From CAWGMT01 sp963823675 (lineage in GTDB: Bacteria; Planctomycetota; Planctomycetia; Isosphaerales; Isosphaeraceae): DNA of 64,000 nucleotides. The notes beneath the pieces were generated by a model. That model was given only the letters and a program-made list of their open reading frames with translations. It was not told where the DNA came from and made no database searches. The position numbers and the translations under genes were made by a program. Numbering within the stretch: the first letter of the stretch is position 1; each line of letters begins with the position of its first letter. Where the stretch lies: positions 806,001 through 870,000 of the forward strand of contig CAWGMT010000013.1 of NCBI GenBank assembly GCA_963823675.1, written 5' to 3'. This document shows positions 15,909-23,923 of the stretch, piece by piece.

Positions 15909-18674
15909 TCAACGCCCCCGCGCTGTTCCAGACTTTCGGGCTTCCCGGCTGCGCCACCATTGCTGAAGGGTCTTCACCCTCAAGGCGTTGCGATCACGGC
16001 CGACACCCCTCTTCGGATCGTAGGGCTCCATGTTGTGGCGGATGTTTTCAGACTCCCTGGCGTCGATATACCAGTTGAGCGTCTCGACGTTCTGCGTTTC
16101 TTGTCCAGACTGCACGGTGTCGCACGTGAAGATGACGGAGCGGAAAAACTCCTTGTCGCCGGTCACGTTGCTGAACATCGCGTGGAGGCCGACAATCTGC
16201 TCGTCATTGCGGAAGTACATCGACGACGAGCGCGCCGTCGCGAGGCCCTCGAACGGAATCACCACAGACTTCACGCCGTCGGCCACGAGCGAGAATAACC
16301 GTGGGAAGAGATGAAACGCTCGCGCGCTCCAGGGCCCCCGAGTGTCTATCGCGCCGTCGCCGGAGGAGGGCTCCTGAATGTCCGTGCTCAGCTTCTTGAG
16401 ACGTCCTTCGTTGCGAAAGGCGCGGATCTGGACCAGCAGGACTCCCGCCGTGTTCATCTTGATCCAATCGCGGTGGCTGGCGATCCAGGCGGCGGCCAGG
16501 TTCACTCCGTAGTTATCGTAGTAGCCGGCGTCGACGACGTGGCGGGGCGGGACCGTCGGCAGGGTCACCGACGAGGTGACGTAAGGAAACGTCGCACTCA
16601 TGCGTACGGCGGTCGCCAGCCGGAGCCGGTTACGACTCTCCTCGCCGAACATCCCGAAAAACTCGACGGCCGAGACCGAGGTGAGTTCTGGGTACTCCAG
16701 ATCATCGTCGGTCGGCGGTTTTGGCTTACCTTTCGCCTGGGCCTCCTTCAAGAACTGCTCGCGCAGAGCGTGGACATCATCCGCAAGCAAGGCGCTGCCA
16801 AGGTTGACCCCCAGGTCGTGGAGCGGCTGATTGCTGATCAGCAGCCGGCGGCCATCCTCGACGAGCATCGGCGAAAAGATGATCGACGGGATCAGGCCCT
16901 CTTGCTCCTTCCGGTTGATCTCGCCGAAAGTGTGGGCGATCCCGTCGTCGAACTCGATCCAGGCGTCCTCGAGGGCGTCGCCCCGATTGTACGTCGCCCA
17001 GGGGACCAGTGAGCAGGGAAAAAAGTCGCGGAACGCAATGTGCCAGGCGATGGGCGTGAGGTAGTCGGGCACCGTCAGGGGCTTGCCCGGCCCGCCCAAG
17101 ACGCCGGTTCCGTCATGGTGCCCGCTGACGTACCGCGCCGCGCCGAGCATGCCCCCCGAAGCCCCCGTGATCAGGCGGACGTGGTGGGGGAAGTCGTCGA
17201 ACGTCCGGTCCAGGTAACCCAGTACGGTTTGCGTCCAGATTGCGGTGCGCAAGGCTCCGCCGCTCGTGGTCACGACCACCAGGATCGGCTGCCGGCTCGC
17301 CGTCGCCGTCCCGGCGTGGTTCTGAAAGGACCGGGACCAACGATCGAGCAGTGCCTGGCGTTCTTGCCACGCCCGGTGCGCGGCGCCCGGCGGGATTTCT
17401 TTCTGGAAGCGCTCCAAGCTGACGACACCAGCCCGGACGGCGTCGCCCGGGGAAGGGAGCACGAATTGGTCGCGAATCTGGACGAACGCCGACGGGTACA
17501 AGGCGTGGAGATCGCGGATCTCGACCTCGTAACTCAGCATTCCCGCCGCTGCCACCAGCGCCAGCAAGACGACAACGGCCACGATCCGCGCCGACCAGCG
17601 CCTCGTCCCGAGGTAGGTCACGAAGGTCGCCACGACTCCCAGCATGACGCAGATCGAAAACACGGGGGGAATGATCGCGTGCATGATTTCGTGGCCCACC
17701 AACGGCTCGAGGAAAGAGGCCGCGACGACGATCGCAACGATGATGACGATGTTCTTCGTGTTGGCGTGAGGGTCAAGCCGGTCCGGGTCGAGGTCGAGGA
17801 CCGCGCGGAATTGGAGCTGGCGCGACACGAGCTGCCGCCAGACCTCATGCAGCCGGGTCGCGACGCGGGCCCAGACCAAGGCTGCGATCGCCCCGGCTCC
17901 GAGCGCCATACCCGCCAGCCAGGGCCACTCGATGACCACCCGGCCGTCTCCCGGCCGCACGGCCGGCATGACCGCCGGAATGGCCAGGGCCAGCAATACG
18001 GGAAGCCCGGCATACCCGAGGAACCAGCGCAGCCGCAACACGCTGTCGGCGCCGTCGGTCTTGCTTCCCAAGAGCCCGGGAAGCCCGCTGGCCTCGAGCA
18101 CGGGAGCGAAGCGAACCCAGACATGCCGGTCGGGCTGGTGGCGATGCACCTCGAAGTCGCGCACGAAGAGAAGGTAGAGCATCCAGTAGAGGGAAAGGGT
18201 CACGCTGAATGCGGCGTGAATCATGGTCGCTGGGTTCGGGCTCCAGACCAGTCCGGGCATGCCGACGCTCGCCAGGCCGCCGTAGACCAGCCATAAGATC
18301 AGGACCATCTCGGCAGCGACCAGCAGGCCGGAGAGGCTCGCCAGCACGACCGACGAGAGGACCGGAACCAGCTTGCGAAAATAGAGGAGCGACAGGGCCG
18401 CCACGACCAGCAAGGTCGTCTTCTGAGTATTGCGGATCACTCGTGCGGACATCGCCGTGACCGTTTGGTCCCCCGAGTTGTTCGCTCCCGCCTGGTCCCG
18501 CGACGCCCAATGGTCGATGACCAGCGGGACGATCGTCAGTAACAACACGGCGAGCACGAGCGGCCAGAGTTTTCGGAGATGGCCGTCGCGCGAGGGTGTC
18601 GGGGAAGGGTGTGCGATCACGGGATGTTCTCCCTTGGATTCTTCGTCGCAAACATCTCCGCACGATGTGCGCAT
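15909..18674 (-). CDS. Membrane-anchored patatin-like phospholipase
   Basis: A 921-residue protein. The N-terminal half has several hydrophobic segments (LRKLWPLVLAVLLLTIVPLV, later VLLALAIPAVMPAV, IVIIVAIVVAASFL and IVAVVVLLALVAAAG). The patatin hydrolase domain starts near residue 480: VVTTSGGALRTAIW supplies the glycine-rich oxyanion loop, RLITGASGGMLGA is the GxSxG nucleophile elbow and DAGYYDNYGVN holds the catalytic Asp. The enzyme would cleave acyl chains from lipids at the inner membrane. Possible alternative starts lie within the first 20 codons. It converges on the 89-bp array. Confidence 0.85.
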   Translation of the reverse strand: MRTSCGDVCDEESKGEHPVIAHPSPTPSRDGHLRKLWPLVLAVLLLTIVPLVIDHWASRDQAGANNSGDQTVTAMSARVIRNTQKTTLLVVAALSLLYFRKLVPVLSSVVLASLSGLLVAAEMVLILWLVYGGLASVGMPGLVWSPNPATMIHAAFSVTLSLYWMLYLLFVRDFEVHRHQPDRHVWVRFAPVLEASGLPGLLGSKTDGADSVLRLRWFLGYAGLPVLLALAIPAVMPAVRPGDGRVVIEWPWLAGMALGAGAIAALVWARVATRLHEVWRQLVSRQLQFRAVLDLDPDRLDPHANTKNIVIIVAIVVAASFLEPLVGHEIMHAIIPPVFSICVMLGVVATFVTYLGTRRWSARIVAVVVLLALVAAAGMLSYEVEIRDLHALYPSAFVQIRDQFVLPSPGDAVRAGVVSLERFQKEIPPGAAHRAWQERQALLDRWSRSFQNHAGTATASRQPILVVVTTSGGALRTAIWTQTVLGYLDRTFDDFPHHVRLITGASGGMLGAARYVSGHHDGTGVLGGPGKPLTVPDYLTPIAWHIAFRDFFPCSLVPWATYNRGDALEDAWIEFDDGIAHTFGEINRKEQEGLIPSIIFSPMLVEDGRRLLISNQPLHDLGVNLGSALLADDVHALREQFLKEAQAKGKPKPPTDDDLEYPELTSVSAVEFFGMFGEESRNRLRLATAVRMSATFPYVTSSVTLPTVPPRHVVDAGYYDNYGVNLAAAWIASHRDWIKMNTAGVLLVQIRAFRNEGRLKKLSTDIQEPSSGDGAIDTRGPWSARAFHLFPRLFSLVADGVKSVVIPFEGLATARSSSMYFRNDEQIVGLHAMFSNVTGDKEFFRSVIFTCDTVQSGQETQNVETLNWYIDARESENIRHNMEPYDPKRGVGRDRNALRVKTLQQWWRSREARKSGTARGR

Positions 18675-18931
18675 TCTGGGATCGCCGGACGGAGCCGGCT
18701 CCTACAAAAGCACGTGCTGCTGTGCCGCTGTAGGAGGGGGCGCTGTCCCCCGATCTGTTGGTTGCGGCTACGCCGCTTTGGCGCTGGCCGGAAGTACGCT
18801 AGAGTACACCTTTTTTGAGGAAACGGTCCAGCCTTGGTTTGGGTGAAGACGAATTACGCGAAGTTGAGGCGGAGTTCCTTCTGTTCAGAGCTGGTGTGCA
18901 CCGGGCATTTCTTGTTTTGCGCGCCCTGACG

Positions 18932-19375
18932 TCATTCCCTGGGTGCGACGCGCCTCGCCGGGGGAATGGAAGGCGCCCGGAAGGGCCGCTCGCGGAGCTC
19001 GTCAAGAACGGCCTGCTCGAAGAGGGCCTTCCAGTCCATGCCCGCCCTGACGGCGGCCGTAAGGTGGCGCCGGATCTCCTCGGGATCGACCGGCGACTGG
19101 CCCAGCGCCTCCGCCAGATTCGAGCGCACGGCCTCTTCATCCACGCCCAGTCCTTGGTCGTCCTCTTCCTCCTTCTGCTCGACATTCTGGGCCTGGAAGA
19201 CGTGCTCGACCGAGGGCTCGATGAATTCCTGAAGGCCGAGCAGTCCGTGTCCCACGCCGCGCCGGACGCGTTCGGCGGCTTTCGCGTGCTTCCGGCCCAA
19301 CCAGCCGCGTGAGAGGGCCAGCGCGAACATTCCGACCGCGACGAGGCCGGCGAAAAACAAAAAGCTGTTGCCCAT
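18932..19375 (-). CDS. Small single-pass membrane protein, unknown function
   Basis: A 147-residue protein from the ATG at 19375 (MGNSFLFFAGLVAVGMFALA). Residues 4-22 form one transmembrane helix, followed by basic residues (RKHAKAAERVRR), an amphipathic stretch, an acidic stretch (QKEEEDDQG) and a proline-rich end. I recognise no family. Composition and topology suggest an inner-membrane protein with a cytoplasmic C-terminal domain. Confidence 0.6.
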   Translation of the reverse strand: MGNSFLFFAGLVAVGMFALALSRGWLGRKHAKAAERVRRGVGHGLLGLQEFIEPSVEHVFQAQNVEQKEEEDDQGLGVDEEAVRSNLAEALGQSPVDPEEIRRHLTAAVRAGMDWKALFEQAVLDELRERPFRAPSIPPARRVAPRE

Positions 19376-19648
19376 GCGCTTCCTCCGCTTCCTCAACGGA
19401 CGGTCGGAGCTGTGAAACTCGCCAGCCGACTTCGACTCTAGCTGGGTCAGCGTGCGGCGTTAGCCTGACCTGCCGCCGATGTTTGTTGACCGCGGGGATT
19501 CCTATGAGCTGTTGGCATTCCTGCCTTATCTCTTCGCCGTGCCACGAACGGCGCCAGGGATGAGAGTGACAGGATTTCGCGGTGCGGCTACAATTGCGGG
19601 GTGACGGATTCGATCCCCAAGGATCAATGCGGTCAGGAGGTTACGCTC

Positions 19649-20590
19649 ATGAGTACCGTCTCAACGTCCGCGACGACGGAGCGGCCCCGCGATGAGTCGG
19701 ATCCCTTCCGCTATGGCTGGCGGTACGTCGAAATCACGGGGCCGGACGGGACCGTGACGTTCAACCAGGTCCCGCTGACCTTGGAAGACGTGCTGTTCCC
19801 CGAGACGGGAGACTTCATCGTGCAGACGGACCTCCACGATTCGGACAGGAATTACCTGAAGAGCGTTTTCAACACACGGCTGGCCAGGAACCCACATGCC
19901 GTGGCCGTGTCTGACTGCCGCGTGGACTGGAATCTCGAAGGGGTGCGTCCCCTGGCACCGGACCTCGCCGTATTCTTCGGCATCGAGCGACGGAAGGACT
20001 GGGCGACGCTGGACGTCGCAGCGGAGGGGGCCAGGCCGGTCTTGGTAGTCGAAGTCACATCGACCAGCACGCGCGAGAATGACGTCGAGATCAAACCCGA
20101 TTTCTATCATCGGGCCGGGGTTCCACTCTACGTGATCGCCGACGTGCTGGAAGAGGATGACGAAATCCGCCGCATCGACCTGAGAGGCTTCCGGCACACG
20201 CCCGATGGCTACGAACGGATCACACCCGATGCGCGGGGCTGGATCTGGCTGGATCCGCCAGGAATCTGGCTGGGCGTGGTGCGAGACCCGCAACTGAACA
20301 ACTGCGACCGACTGGCCTGTTTCGACGCGGAAACGGGCGAGGAGATCGGAGACTACCAGGCGCTCACCGAGGCCCTGGCCGCAGCGGAGGCCAGAGCCGA
20401 AGCTGAGGCGAGAGAGCGCAAACAGGCCGAAGCCCGAATTGACGCTGAAGCCGATGCCCGTGCCCAAGCCGAAGCCAGAGCCGAAGCCGAGGCCCGACGC
20501 GCCCAGGCGGAAGCCAGCGCCCGCAAACAGGCCGAGACGCGTATCCGCGAGCTCGAGGAAACGATCCGCCGGCTCGGGCAAGGTACGTGA
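19649..20590 (+). CDS. Uma2-family putative endonuclease with Ala/Glu-rich coiled-coil tail
   Basis: A 313-residue protein. The ATG at 19649 is chosen for the AGGAGG 8 bases upstream. Residues ~25-215 are an Uma2/DUF820 nuclease-like domain (LAPDLAVFFGIERR, then PVLVVEVTSTSTRENDVEIK and YVIADVL). Residues ~235-313 are a long charged helix built of EARAEAEAR/RKQAEAR-type repeats, predicted to form a coiled coil and oligomerise the protein. This longer Uma2 subclass is frequent in cyanobacteria and planctomycetes. The target and role are unknown. Confidence 0.85.
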   Translation: MSTVSTSATTERPRDESDPFRYGWRYVEITGPDGTVTFNQVPLTLEDVLFPETGDFIVQTDLHDSDRNYLKSVFNTRLARNPHAVAVSDCRVDWNLEGVRPLAPDLAVFFGIERRKDWATLDVAAEGARPVLVVEVTSTSTRENDVEIKPDFYHRAGVPLYVIADVLEEDDEIRRIDLRGFRHTPDGYERITPDARGWIWLDPPGIWLGVVRDPQLNNCDRLACFDAETGEEIGDYQALTEALAAAEARAEAEARERKQAEARIDAEADARAQAEARAEAEARRAQAEASARKQAETRIRELEETIRRLGQGT

Positions 20591-20782
20591 GCGCGGAGCC
20601 GAGATCATGTGGAAGAGCGAGCCTCGTCTCGACGCGCTCACGAGGCGCTTCTTCGAACGTGTGGAACACCACGCCAAGCTGACGATTTATCGCCATGGGC
20701 CCCGGTCGCCATTCACGACGAGCCGCCAGGCCGTGACAGACGGTTTCCTGACGCTTGATCCAGGACATGAGCCGGCCCCGAA

Positions 20783-20985
20783 TCAGGATCCCGCCTGGCT
20801 TGGCGCCGGTTCGGGGTGAAGTTCGACGACCAGGCCCGGGTCAAGATAGTGCGGGCCATCGTCGTCGTGAATGGTGAGGTCTCGATGGCGGCCGCTCGCG
20901 GCGACGGCGATGAAGTCGGGGTGTCGCACCAGATAGGTCCGGCCGTCAACGAGGTATACGCGGAATGGCCGGAACGGCTTGCTCA
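20783..20985 (-). pseudogene. C-terminal fragment of a small planctomycete hypothetical (PFRPFRVYL family)
   Basis: On the - strand the sequence reads KPFRPFRVYLVDGRTYLVRH, then PDFIAVAASGRH, to a TGA at 20783-20785. This is the same family as the intact 85-residue gene at 51557-51814 (RPFVPFRITL, TYDIRHPE). Its own start is missing. Upstream it runs directly into the transposase-derived sequence encoding ARLEKLSK, so the gene was truncated and joined to mobile-element debris. Confidence 0.5.
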
Positions 20986-21037
20986 GTTTTTCGAGCCGTG
21001 CGTGCCCGTCTGGGCCGTCGTGCCGATTCGGTCGAAG
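20978..21037. repeat. 60-bp duplicated segment, copy 1 (copy 2 at 22227-22287)
   Basis: This stretch, from CTTGCTCAG to CGGTCGAAG, recurs at 22227-22287 with one extra base there and otherwise no difference I can see. Both encode FDRIGTTAQT...ARLEKLSK on the - strand, part of a REP-associated transposase C-terminus. The flanks outside the segment differ. Confidence 0.8.
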
Positions 21038-21165
21038 ATGGCGGCCACTTCACGCGAGATCGCCGCCTTGCCCTCGCGGAAAAGCCGGCCGGTGTAATCG
21101 ACCTTCAGCAAGTTCTCGCAGTCGGTTGTCGATCCATAACTTGCGTTCATTCGGCCCTTCGCCAA
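20983..21165 (-). pseudogene. REP-associated tyrosine transposase C-terminal remnant
   Basis: Residues ENLLKVDYTGRLFREGKAAI and SREVAAIFDRIGTTAQT resemble the C-terminal region of TnpA_REP/RAYT transposases (IS200-like Y1 family), which often contain a YLxLVDYTGRxxR motif. A missing base at the TWHARLEK position shifts the frame and ends it in GTHGSKN. The catalytic N-terminal Y1 domain is absent. Family assignment is by motif memory and by comparison with the second remnant at 22116-22331. Confidence 0.45.
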
Positions 21166-21266
21166 GCAGAACGCAATGCTCGTCCTCGAAGTTCGTCCTC
21201 GAAGTTACGGTCCGTTTGAACCTAGCGGTGCTTTCGCTGAGAGCCTAATGACACTATCATGTGGCA

Positions 21267-21548
21267 ATGGGCAAGCTCTTTGAGCAGATTCGCTCAGCGG
21301 TGGCGAACGATCGGTTTTTCGTCGCCTGGCATGCCGACGAGCGGTGCGAGGACCGCGGAATCACGGCTTGGCAACTGGTAGTGGGTCTCGAAGAAGGCGA
21401 GCTGGTCCGAGAGCGGCCCAGGAGCAAACCAAATCCTTCCGTGGTGGTCCGGCAAATCCTCGAGGATGAGGTTGAGGTCGAAGTGATCTGGTCGTGGTTA
21501 GGTGAAGCGAGGCAGGCCAAGCTTGTCACTGTTTATCTTGTGGAGTAG
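21267..21548 (+). CDS. DUF4258-type RelE-like toxin candidate
   Basis: A 93-residue protein from the ATG at 21267; a GTG at 21261 is also in frame. The core (FFVAWHADERCEDRGITAWQ, then GLEEGELVRERPRSK, VEVIWSWLG and LVTVYLVE) fits DUF4258, small RelE/HigB-like folds that act as toxins or have unknown roles. The next gene starts 5 bases after its TAG and encodes a small charged protein, the usual arrangement of a toxin followed by its antitoxin or regulator. Toxicity is inferred from family and layout only. Confidence 0.6.
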   Translation: MGKLFEQIRSAVANDRFFVAWHADERCEDRGITAWQLVVGLEEGELVRERPRSKPNPSVVVRQILEDEVEVEVIWSWLGEARQAKLVTVYLVE

Positions 21549-21553
21549 GGGAC

Positions 21554-21781
21554 GTGAAGGAACGGCGGGAGAAGCGTAAGCGCTGGGTGCGTCGCGGTAG
21601 ATACGCTGTCGAGGTTGAGGTCGACGTGGTTTACCCCGCGGGAGACCCCTCCGAACCGTGTCTGGAGCCGGCCACGGTGCGCTGGCTGGACGAGGTCGCA
21701 CGCCGCGCCGAGAAAGGGGATGTGGCCTACCTCAAATCCGTTGGCGAGGTGTTTCGGGCACTTCCTACGCGAACAAACTGA
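21554..21781 (+). CDS. Small basic partner of the DUF4258 gene (putative antitoxin)
   Basis: A 75-residue protein, GTG start at 21554, five bases after the previous stop. A very basic N-terminus (MKERREKRKRWVRRGRYAVE) is followed by a beta-rich VEVDVVYPAGDPSEP and a helical end. I do not recognise a named family. In planctomycete and cyanobacterial genomes a short protein of this kind regularly follows DUF4258 genes. The pair is probably one transcription unit. Confidence 0.55.
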   Translation: MKERREKRKRWVRRGRYAVEVEVDVVYPAGDPSEPCLEPATVRWLDEVARRAEKGDVAYLKSVGEVFRALPTRTN

Positions 21782-22115
21782 CCCTAATATTGGCGGAAGG
21801 GGCGATGTGCCCCCCACCCTAATTCTTGCAGCGATTTGGCGTCAACATGCCGGAGTAATTCATCTCTTCGTGACGTGAGGTCGGCTAGGACAGGCATGTG
21901 GATCTGCCCCGTCTTCGTGTGGGGCATCCGACCTGTTTCGAGTCGGCTTCCAACGTTTCCGGGCTCGACCCGATCTCTTCGGATCACTGGGCCGTCCGCC
22001 GATTCCGCAGACTTCGCACGGAAATCGCCGCTGGCGGGCGCTTCTTCCTGCAAACCGCGCAGGGAATTTCCGCCCGATGTCCCAATCGGCTCGCGATCAA
22101 TGCCGCGGGCCGGCG
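21782..22115. other. Non-coding interval, probable debris
   Basis: No supported gene in about 330 bases between the DUF4258 pair and the deleted transposase. Long open frames on both strands here have no recognisable motif and look like GC-rich chance frames. Confidence 0.4.
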
Positions 22116-22331
22116 TTATGCCGCCGGGCGGCCGCCCAAGTTCGGCACGCGCCGCAGACCCAGCCGCTGGGCGACTTCTCTGAGTCGCTGGCGGCTGGCC
22201 GCGAAGAAGTGGCCCAGCAGATGGCCCTTGCTCAGTTTTTCGAGCCGTGCGTGCCACGTCTGGGCCGTCGTGCCGATTCGGTCGAAGCGCGTGACGGCAG
22301 GATCAACCAAATGCACGCGAGCCATAGTCAT
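22116..22331 (-). pseudogene. REP-associated tyrosine transposase, internal-deletion derivative
   Basis: A 71-codon frame with a good ribosome site (AGGAGG 8 bases before the ATG at 22331). It joins a typical RAYT N-terminus (MTMARVHLVDPAVTRF) straight onto the RAYT C-terminus (DRIGTTAQTWHARLEKLSKG, then RQRLREVAQRLGLRRVPNLG). A complete enzyme is about 300-350 residues; the HUH and catalytic Tyr motifs have been deleted. The junction lies at the shared Phe codon (TRF/IFDR). The protein cannot transpose. Confidence 0.5.
22227..22287. repeat. 61-bp duplicated segment, copy 2
   Basis: Partner of 20978-21037. It retains the extra base that keeps AQTWHARLEK in frame and so preserves the older sequence. 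Confidence 0.8.
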
Positions 22332-22419
22332 GGAAGGATCCTCCTGGAGTCGAATGATCCATCCACCGCTACTGAACTTGCATCCAAAAGTCAAGAACGC
22401 AGTGCCTGTCCTCGAAGTT

Positions 22420-22446
22420 GAGGATCTTAGGTCCTCAGCGTCTGGC
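22420..22446 (-). pseudogene. Decayed tRNA-Leu anticodon-arm fragment
   Basis: On the - strand CAGACGCTGAGGA and ATCCTC flank a loop matching the anticodon arm of the two tRNA-Leu(UAA) fragments at 23401 and 29266, but with changes in the loop (CCTAAGA instead of CTTAAAA). The T arm is not recognisable. It looks like a third, older scar of the same tRNA 3' half. Confidence 0.45.
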
Positions 22447-22500
22447 GTAGGGGTGGCGCGGGAGCCGCGCTTCAGGCAGGCTGATCGCCAGCGCGGGGGG

Positions 22501-23148
22501 TTATTGCAGATCGTCCAGGAGACCGAACAACTTTCGCAGTGGGATCCGGAAACCCGCCAGGACATCGCCGCCTGTCAGCGTTTGCTTCTCCGTAAGGATG
22601 ATGGGTTTGGCGGGGGACGTGTACACAGCGACAGTCCGGGTGCGCGGGTCGATGAGCCACACAAGACGACAGCCAGAATCGAAGTATTCACGTACTTTTC
22701 GCGCCATCTCCCTGGGCGTATTGCCTTCGCTCAGCACTTCAATGGCAAGATCAGGAGCGAGTGGAAGAATCGGAGCGCGATCGCGGCGATGGTGCGCCAG
22801 TCGAGCGCGGGAAATGAAGGACAGGTCGGGTATCCGCACGAGGCCAGGAGACAACCGCAGCATTCCCGCTTCGCCAGCGAGAGTGCCCAGTTTTCTGCGC
22901 TTGAGAAAATCTCTCAAGAGACCCGCCAACTCGATTGCCAGCACGGACTCCCAATAACCCATGACCTTCTCCACCAGCACACCGTCGATCAGTTCGAAGA
23001 GGCGGCGCTCGCGATCACGGATCTTGATGACATCTTCCTCGCTGGCGGTTCCCGGCGCGGGACGAAAGCGAACCCGCCTGGGTGAAATCCCGCCCAGTTG
23101 TTGCAAAACATCGGCAAGCGTCAGTTCTTGAGCAACCGCGGTGCTCAT
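22501..23148 (-). CDS. Uma2-family putative endonuclease (DUF820)
   Basis: A 215-residue Uma2 protein of a different subclass from the pair at 12.5-13.8 kb. LADVLQQLGGISPRRVRFRP at the N-terminus is followed by the core ELIDGVLVEKVMG, RIPDLSFISR, LAPDLAIEVLSEGNTPREMA, KVREYFDSGCRLVWLIDP and TVAVYTSP. PD-(D/E)xK-like residues are Asp in RIPD, Glu in AIEV and the following Lys. Predicted cytosolic nuclease-like protein, role unknown. Confidence 0.88.
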   Translation of the reverse strand: MSTAVAQELTLADVLQQLGGISPRRVRFRPAPGTASEEDVIKIRDRERRLFELIDGVLVEKVMGYWESVLAIELAGLLRDFLKRRKLGTLAGEAGMLRLSPGLVRIPDLSFISRARLAHHRRDRAPILPLAPDLAIEVLSEGNTPREMARKVREYFDSGCRLVWLIDPRTRTVAVYTSPAKPIILTEKQTLTGGDVLAGFRIPLRKLFGLLDDLQ

Positions 23149-23400
23149 GGTAGACCTCCAGCAATCTTGTTCCTATGGTCGCGAAAGCTGCGCGTCGTGG
23201 CAACCGCAATGAGCCGCGTTGAACGTGTTGCCCAAGAGCGCTCAATGCGATCGCGAGCTGGCCGAACCGCCAGTGGCGCCGTTTTGGCCTTCTCCGTCGC
23301 TGTCAATTTTCACGGGCGGCAGCAGCAACGCCACCCCCATGATGGAGCGCCCCTCACCAATGCGGATGGGCGACCGAAACCCGCGCGAAATCTCATGAAT

Positions 23401-23473
23401 CCAATACCGGCGGTGGGAATCGAACCCACACGGGCGTTCCCGCCCAGAGGATTTTAAGTCCTCAGCGTCTGCC
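23401..23473 (-). pseudogene. tRNA-Leu(UAA) 3' fragment, att-like direct repeat (left copy)
   Basis: On the - strand this reads from the D-loop end (GGCAGACGC), through an anticodon arm GAGGA-CTTAAAA-TCCTC (anticodon TAA), a variable arm, and a T arm GTGGG-TTCGATT-CCCAC, to the acceptor 3' strand CGCCGGTA. The 5' acceptor and D-stem strands are missing, so no tRNA can fold. The same 73 bases recur at 29266-29338 with one mismatch. A tRNA 3' half is the classic core of integrase attachment sites. Confidence 0.8.
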
Positions 23474-23842
23474 GCGAGTGTGGCAATGGGCTGATGTTGC
23501 GGTGGCGTTTAAGTCGTTGTTCTATAGGCCGGTTACATCGCTACCTTTCTTGCGATCGATTGCAGCCGCATTGGGCTCGCACGGCCAGTAGTCTTACCAA
23601 ATTCTTACCAAGTCGGGCAAAATCACCAGTTTTGCGAAGACGCGGCACTACGGGAACTTGCCGCGAATTGTGACTGGCATACCGTCTATTCTAACGGTTC
23701 AGATCAGACGGCTTCGCCGAACCAGTTAGTCCACCTCACCCAACCGATGACTGCCGTTCCGGACCTATTGACTTTCCGACGGAGGCCCGGCAAGATTGTG
23801 CGTGAAATCTGAGCTCCTGGTAGGAACCCGGCCAGGCAGAAA
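23474..23842. other. Non-coding interval upstream of the orphan gene leader
   Basis: About 370 bases with no supported gene. Contains CTTACCAAATTCTTACCAAG near 23593 (a short direct repeat of CTTACCAA) and a CGGTTCAGATCAGACGGCTT region near 23694. The promoter of the 299-aa gene, if separate, should lie here. Confidence 0.4.
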
Positions 23843-23897
23843 AACAGGGCGACGGCGAGTGCAACGATAAGCACTCACGAACGCCCTGTTCTTTTTT
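23843..23897 (+). terminator. Nested hairpin with U-run: intrinsic terminator or attenuator
   Basis: Outer arms AACAGGGCG (23843-23851) and CGCCCTGTT (23882-23890) enclose a perfect inner hairpin GAGTGC-AACGATAA-GCACTC (23857-23876). A run of six T follows at 23892-23897, and a short A-run precedes the left arm, so it could terminate in both directions. Only 26 bases separate the U-run from the ATG of the 299-aa gene at 23924, leaving little room for a promoter. The hairpin therefore may act as a leader that conditions expression of that gene. Confidence 0.7.
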
Positions 23898-23923
23898 GCG
23901 CTGACCCAACAAAGGAGGTTCAG

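Noticed and set aside
21784..22257. A long - strand open frame overlapping the deleted transposase.
   Set aside because: No motif or ribosome site; low-complexity composition typical of GC-rich antisense frames.
23560..23660. A - strand frame next to the left tRNA fragment (RLRKTGDFARLGKNLVRLLA) as the end of an integrase.
   Set aside because: It lacks the Arg-His-Arg-Tyr motifs and any upstream integrase domain; too short to support.
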